A stretch of DNA of 64,000 bases, taken from contig CACBXQ010000005.1 in assembly GCA_902543245.1 (NCBI GenBank), positions 1 to 64,000 of the forward strand, in the 5' to 3' direction. The translations under genes and the position numbers were made by a program. Positions 60,870 through 64,000 of the stretch are shown here, one piece after another. Position 1 is the stretch's first letter; each line of letters opens with the position of its first letter. The DNA comes from an uncultured Pelagibacteraceae bacterium (GTDB taxonomy: Bacteria > Pseudomonadota > Alphaproteobacteria > Pelagibacterales > Pelagibacteraceae). The notes beneath the pieces are model-generated. The model was not told where the DNA came from, made no database searches, and worked only from the letters and a program-made list of their open reading frames with translations.

Positions 60870-61382
60870 ATGGCACGTGTAACAGTAGAAGATTGTATAG
60901 ATAAAGTAGATAGCCCTTATGAGCTAGTTTTAGTGGCCAAAGAGAGAGCAACTCAATTAAACGCAGGTTTAGAACCAACTCTTGATAGAGATAATGATAA
61001 AAATACAGTTGTTTCTCTTCGAGAAATTGCTGATGAAAATATTAAGGTTCCAGATTTAATCGAAAGTGCTGTTTATAAACTTAGAAAACATGTTGAGCAA
61101 GTTGAGGATAATTCTGAAGAGGAAGAAGAAATTGGAGATGATTTTGAAAATTTATATAAGGGGGAGATTTCAAAAAGTGGGGTACCAATTTTACCTTCAA
61201 AAAGAGCAAGAAAAATTCCAGAAAAACCCCAAAGTCTAGAAAAATCATCTGAAAGCGACGAAACATTACAAACTGAAACTGCACAACCCGAAATTAATGA
61301 AGCAGACGATAATTCAGAAGACATATCATTAGAAGACTTGCAAGAGCAAGAAAATACTGAAAACGAAAATAGCGAAGAGTAA
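60870..61382 (+). CDS. rpoZ: RNA polymerase omega subunit with long acidic C-terminal tail
   Basis: The N-terminal 75 or so residues are a canonical omega subunit: [33 protein letters not shown], then [14 protein letters not shown]. It helps assemble RNA polymerase by holding the beta-prime subunit. The protein is 170 residues against about 90 in E. coli and usually 110-140 in alphaproteobacteria. The extra 95 residues are rich in Glu, Asp, Ser and Gln, low-complexity and probably disordered. It stands alone between an MFS gene and a convergent CoA-transferase gene, not in the usual gmk/spoT context. Confidence 0.92.
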   Translation: MARVTVEDCIDKVDSPYELVLVAKERATQLNAGLEPTLDRDNDKNTVVSLREIADENIKVPDLIESAVYKLRKHVEQVEDNSEEEEEIGDDFENLYKGEISKSGVPILPSKRARKIPEKPQSLEKSSESDETLQTETAQPEINEADDNSEDISLEDLQEQENTENENSEE

Positions 61383-61388
61383 TCAATT

Positions 61389-62537
61389 TTAATTACAAAA
61401 TTCTTTTATAATTCTATCTCTATGTTCATCTAGATCAGGTATGTCTCCACGAGTTGAATCATCATTGTAAGATGACATTTTAATAGGATTTCCCGCAGTT
61501 CTAAATTCTCCAACAACTTTATGAAATGATTTGACAATCATGTTTCTCTCTTTAATTTGTGGATTTTCCACAGCTTCTTTAATATTAAAAATTGGTCCAC
61601 AAGGTATCTTTAATTCCTCCATACCTTTTACCCATTCTGAAGTTTTCTTTTCTTTTAATTTATTTTCTAAAATAATTTTCAGTTCATCCATATTTTCTGA
61701 TCTTTTAGAGTTTGTAATAAACTTAGTATCTTTTGATATTTCAGGAATTTTTAAAAAATTACATAGATTTTCGAATAACTTATTATTACCAGCAGCTATA
61801 ATTATATGACTATCCTTTGTTTTAAAAGCTTCAAAAGGAGCAATTGATGGATGTCTAGATCCCATCGGTTTTGGAATTTCATTTTTAGATAGGTATCTTG
61901 CAATAGCATTTTCAAGTATTGCAATTTGACAATCAAGCATTGAAACATCTATATACATTCCCTTTCCAGTTTTTTCTCTATCGTACAGAGCTGCATTGAT
62001 TCCGATTGTTGTAAATAATCCTGCAGTAATATCCCCAATAGAAGTTCCCACTCTTGTTGGCTCTGAATTGGGTTGCCCAGTAACACTCATAAGTCCACCC
62101 ATACCTTGCACAACCATATCATAAGCTGGGAGTTCTTTTAAAGGACCAGTCTGTCCAAAACCTGAAGCAGAAGCGTAAATTAACTTTGGATATTTTTTAG
62201 ATAACTCTTTCCATCCTAAGCCCCATTTTTCTAAAGTACCCGGTTTAAAATTTTCTACTAAAATATCTGCCTTTGAAACAATGCTTTCAAATATTTTTTT
62301 ATCCTCAGGTTTTTTTAAGTTAAGAGCAATGCTTTCTTTTCCTCTATTCAAAGACATGAAGTATGCTGAATAATCATTTATGAATGGACCAAATTTTCTA
62401 GAATCATCTCCAATTTCTGGAGCTTCAATTTTTATTACTCTTGCACCAAGATCAGATAGCATCATCGTGCAGTATGGGCCTACCAAAACCCTAGTTAAAT
62501 CAACAACAAGCAAATTTTTTAATGGTCCATCAATCAT
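61389..62537 (-). CDS. Family III (CaiB/BaiF) CoA-transferase
   Basis: A 382-residue CaiB/BaiF CoA-transferase that moves CoA between carboxylic acids. Signs are the N-terminal PLKNLLVVDLTRVLVGPYCTMMLSDLGA start, the RGKESIALNLK motif, the GFGQTGPL loop and the nucleophile Asp in YIDVSMLDCQ. The length is normal. It is divergent from the TRAP binding-protein gene across 87 bases, so it may activate the acid imported by that transporter to its CoA ester. Donor and acceptor acids are not known. Confidence 0.88.
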   Translation of the reverse strand: MIDGPLKNLLVVDLTRVLVGPYCTMMLSDLGARVIKIEAPEIGDDSRKFGPFINDYSAYFMSLNRGKESIALNLKKPEDKKIFESIVSKADILVENFKPGTLEKWGLGWKELSKKYPKLIYASASGFGQTGPLKELPAYDMVVQGMGGLMSVTGQPNSEPTRVGTSIGDITAGLFTTIGINAALYDREKTGKGMYIDVSMLDCQIAILENAIARYLSKNEIPKPMGSRHPSIAPFEAFKTKDSHIIIAAGNNKLFENLCNFLKIPEISKDTKFITNSKRSENMDELKIILENKLKEKKTSEWVKGMEELKIPCGPIFNIKEAVENPQIKERNMIVKSFHKVVGEFRTAGNPIKMSSYNDDSTRGDIPDLDEHRDRIIKEFCN

Positions 62538-62558
62538 ACTATTTTGTTATTAGGTTAT

Positions 62559-62577
62559 ATTGACTCTTTCAGTCAAT
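62559..62577. promoter_or_regulatory. Inverted repeat attgact-5-agtcaat in the CoA-transferase/dctP divergent region
   Basis: A perfect 7-bp dyad with a 5-base centre, 22 bases outside the CoA-transferase start and about 48 bases before dctP. It overlaps a TTGACT hexamer that could serve as a minus-35 element for dctP. Candidate operator for coordinate control of the divergent genes. Confidence 0.4.
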
Positions 62578-62624
62578 TTAACTTTAATATAGCTTATACA
62601 AAAAACAAACAATAGGGGAAAATA

Positions 62625-63635
62625 ATGTTTAAAAAAATAGGTATTTATTTTACTTCTGTAATTTTAGCAACAACATTAATTGGCTCAGCTTATGCTGTAA
62701 CATTAAAAGCTAGCCATCAATGGCCTGGAACACAAAGAGCTGATGGTTCTTATGATCCACGTCATGAAATGGTTCAAATAATTGCAGATGAAGTAAAAAA
62801 AGCAAATGTAGATTTAGATATAAGAATTTATCCAGCTAAATCTTTATACAAACCAAAAGAGCAATGGAAGCCAATGACTACTGGTCAATTGGATATTTCT
62901 GCATTCCCATTAGCATACGCTTCAAAGTTTCATCCAGAATTTGATGCAACTCTAATGCCAGGAACTGTTAAAAATCATGAACATGCTTTGAGATTTAACA
63001 AAGGTCCTATGATGACGGAAATTAAAAAAATAATTAATGATGCGGGTGTTGTGGTACTATCTGATGCTTGGTTAGGTGGAGGTTTTGCTTCAAAAACTAA
63101 ATGTATCAAAAATCCAAGTGATGCTAAAGGACAAGTCATGAGAGCTGCTGGAAAAGCATTTAACCAAATGTTAGAAGCTGCAGGAGCAGGAATTCAAAGT
63201 ATGCCATCCTCTGAAATTTATACTGGATTACAAACAGGTGTATTAACAGGTGCTAACACAAGTTCAGGTAGTTTTGTTAGTTACAAAATTTATGAACAAG
63301 TTTCATGTGCTACGCCTCCAGGAAAATTTGGTTTATGGTTTATGTATGAGCCAATTTTAATGTCAAAAATGAGTTTTGATAAATTAAATTCAAAACAACA
63401 GGATGCTTTAATGAAGGCAGGAAAAGTTGCAGAAAAATATATGACAGCTCAAGTCGAAAATTTAGATAAAAAATTTGAAGACGCGTATAAAGCAGCTGGT
63501 GTTAAATTAGTATATATGGATGCAAATGATCATGCAGCATGGGTTGAGATTGCTAAAAAATCTTCACATAAAGCGTTTGCTGAAAAAGTTCCAGGTGGTG
63601 ATAAACTAATGGAAATGGCTTTAGCAGTTAAATAA
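62625..63635 (+). CDS. TRAP transporter periplasmic binding protein (DctP family)
   Basis: A 336-residue DctP-type solute receptor. The signal peptide spans FKKIGIYFTSVILATTLIGS, with a cut after AYA. In the mature protein, RIYPAKSLY and the TGQLDISAFPLAYASKF block form the first lobe. The arginine in KGQVMRAAGKAFNQML is the expected carboxylate-binding residue. A strong AGGGGAA ribosome site is at 62614-62620. It is followed by a terminator and then the small permease gene. It probably binds a carboxylate that the adjacent CoA-transferase could activate; ligand unknown. Confidence 0.88.
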   Translation: MFKKIGIYFTSVILATTLIGSAYAVTLKASHQWPGTQRADGSYDPRHEMVQIIADEVKKANVDLDIRIYPAKSLYKPKEQWKPMTTGQLDISAFPLAYASKFHPEFDATLMPGTVKNHEHALRFNKGPMMTEIKKIINDAGVVVLSDAWLGGGFASKTKCIKNPSDAKGQVMRAAGKAFNQMLEAAGAGIQSMPSSEIYTGLQTGVLTGANTSSGSFVSYKIYEQVSCATPPGKFGLWFMYEPILMSKMSFDKLNSKQQDALMKAGKVAEKYMTAQVENLDKKFEDAYKAAGVKLVYMDANDHAAWVEIAKKSSHKAFAEKVPGGDKLMEMALAVK

Positions 63636-63649
63636 AGTAGTATATAAAG

Positions 63650-63682
63650 AACCCCTGTTTATATTAAGCAGGGGTTTTTTTT
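63650..63682 (+). terminator. Rho-independent terminator between dctP and the small TRAP permease
   Basis: aacccctg at 63650-63657 pairs with caggggtt at 63669-63676 around an 11-base loop, followed by eight T residues ending next to the ATG at 63683. It should end most dctP transcripts. Confidence 0.9.
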
Positions 63683-64000
63683 ATGAAAAAAAATTATTTA
63701 AAAATTTGTGATTACATTTCAAAAGCTTGTGGAGCTTTTGCTGTAATATCCTTATTTCTTTCAATTTTAGTAATAGTAGAACTCGTTTTTGAAAGATACT
63801 TTTTTCAAAGACCAATAACGTGGCAAACTGAACTTGTGACAATGCTTTTAGTTGCTTCTACTTTTATTGGAAGTGCATATGTATTAAGTGAAAAAGCTCA
63901 TGTTAGCATGGAATGGATATATGATTTTTTATCAACAAAAAACATAATTAGATTAAAAATTTTTACTTCATTTTTAAGTCTAGTTTTTTTTCTAATACTT
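63683..64000 (+). CDS. TRAP transporter small permease (DctQ family), 3' end cut by window
   Basis: Begins at ATG 63683 directly after the terminator T-tract and stays open for 106 codons to the window edge. The visible part has three hydrophobic helices. The RPITWQTELVTMLLV and SEKAHVSMEWIYDFL pattern is typical of DctQ small membrane subunits, which join binding protein and large permease. There is no separate Shine-Dalgarno; the ribosome site would have to lie in the terminator stem (aggggt). The large permease gene should follow outside the window. Confidence 0.85.
   Translation, partial: MKKNYLKICDYISKACGAFAVISLFLSILVIVELVFERYFFQRPITWQTELVTMLLVASTFIGSAYVLSEKAHVSMEWIYDFLSTKNIIRLKIFTSFLSLVFFLIL

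Noticed and set aside
1-64000. CRISPR array, prophage, transposase or rRNA operon
   Set aside because: No regularly spaced repeats, phage or transposase motifs, or rRNA-like conserved sequence were seen; the only long repeat is the 596-bp pair.

Overview
The window is a very AT-rich, tightly packed bacterial chromosome segment. Intergenic gaps are mostly under 100 bases and stop/start overlaps are frequent. Gene content points to a marine SAR11-type alphaproteobacterium (Pelagibacterales): taurine and betaine-type ABC transporters, a DmdA-like demethylase, dimethylglycine oxidation, glucosylglycerate metabolism, TRAP transport, and no rRNA operon or phage genes. This is inferred from recognised protein families and compactness; no database search was run.

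Layout. 1-2.5 kb: end of a peptide-type ABC transporter. 2.5-7.9 kb (minus strand): dimethylglycine/sarcosine dehydrogenase, a SET-domain protein, alanine dehydrogenase and an omega-aminotransferase, divergent from tauABC (8.1-11.8 kb). 11.8-14.3 kb: a PQQ-type sugar dehydrogenase homologue, an Ldh_2-family oxidoreductase and an unknown protein. 14.3-16.6 kb: a rearranged spot where a 596-bp copy of an internal piece of a downstream ThDP-enzyme gene sits between a 5'-truncated GFA-family gene and a 5'-truncated GcvT-family gene. 16.6-23.4 kb: S51 peptidase, FMN 2-hydroxyacid oxidase, ThDP enzyme, transthyretin/HIUase-like protein, a secreted protein, a DmdA-like protein and a thiolase. 23.5-30.3 kb: a BASS transporter, a double-HTH regulator, an FrhB-like Fe-S flavoprotein, TldD/TldE and small proteins. 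30.4 kb: tRNA with CAU anticodon. 30.4-34 kb: amidase, iron alcohol dehydrogenase, DMT exporter. 34-42 kb: a betaine/TMAO-type ABC system interleaved with a molybdopterin S/N-oxide reductase and a GcvT-family protein. 42-48 kb: apt, mtnP, mtnA, an aldolase-dehydrogenase fusion and a SpeD-SpeE fusion. 48-50.4 kb: amino-acid ABC binding protein and two permeases. 50.4-54.4 kb: two glycosyltransferases, redoxin, gamma carbonic anhydrase. 54.4-58.1 kb: glucosylglycerate synthase, phosphatase and phosphorylase. 58.1-64 kb: PNPOx-like protein, 3-hydroxyisobutyrate-type dehydrogenase, MFS transporter, rpoZ, CoA-transferase, and the start of a TRAP transporter cut by the window edge.

How the genes work together. 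Much of the window imports small nitrogen- or sulfur-containing osmolytes (taurine, betaine/TMAO-like compounds, amino acids) and strips methyl or amino groups from them. There are four GcvT-type folate-binding domains: one fused to a dehydrogenase, one in a gene fragment, two free-standing. The most suggestive block is 42-48 kb. A fused AdoMet decarboxylase/aminopropyltransferase would release methylthioadenosine; Apt, MtnP and MtnA are the first salvage steps; and a neighbouring class II aldolase fused to a short-chain dehydrogenase could complete a DHAP-shunt-type route. In three places a binding-protein gene is separated from its permease partner by an RNA hairpin, suggesting that binding proteins are made in excess over membrane subunits.
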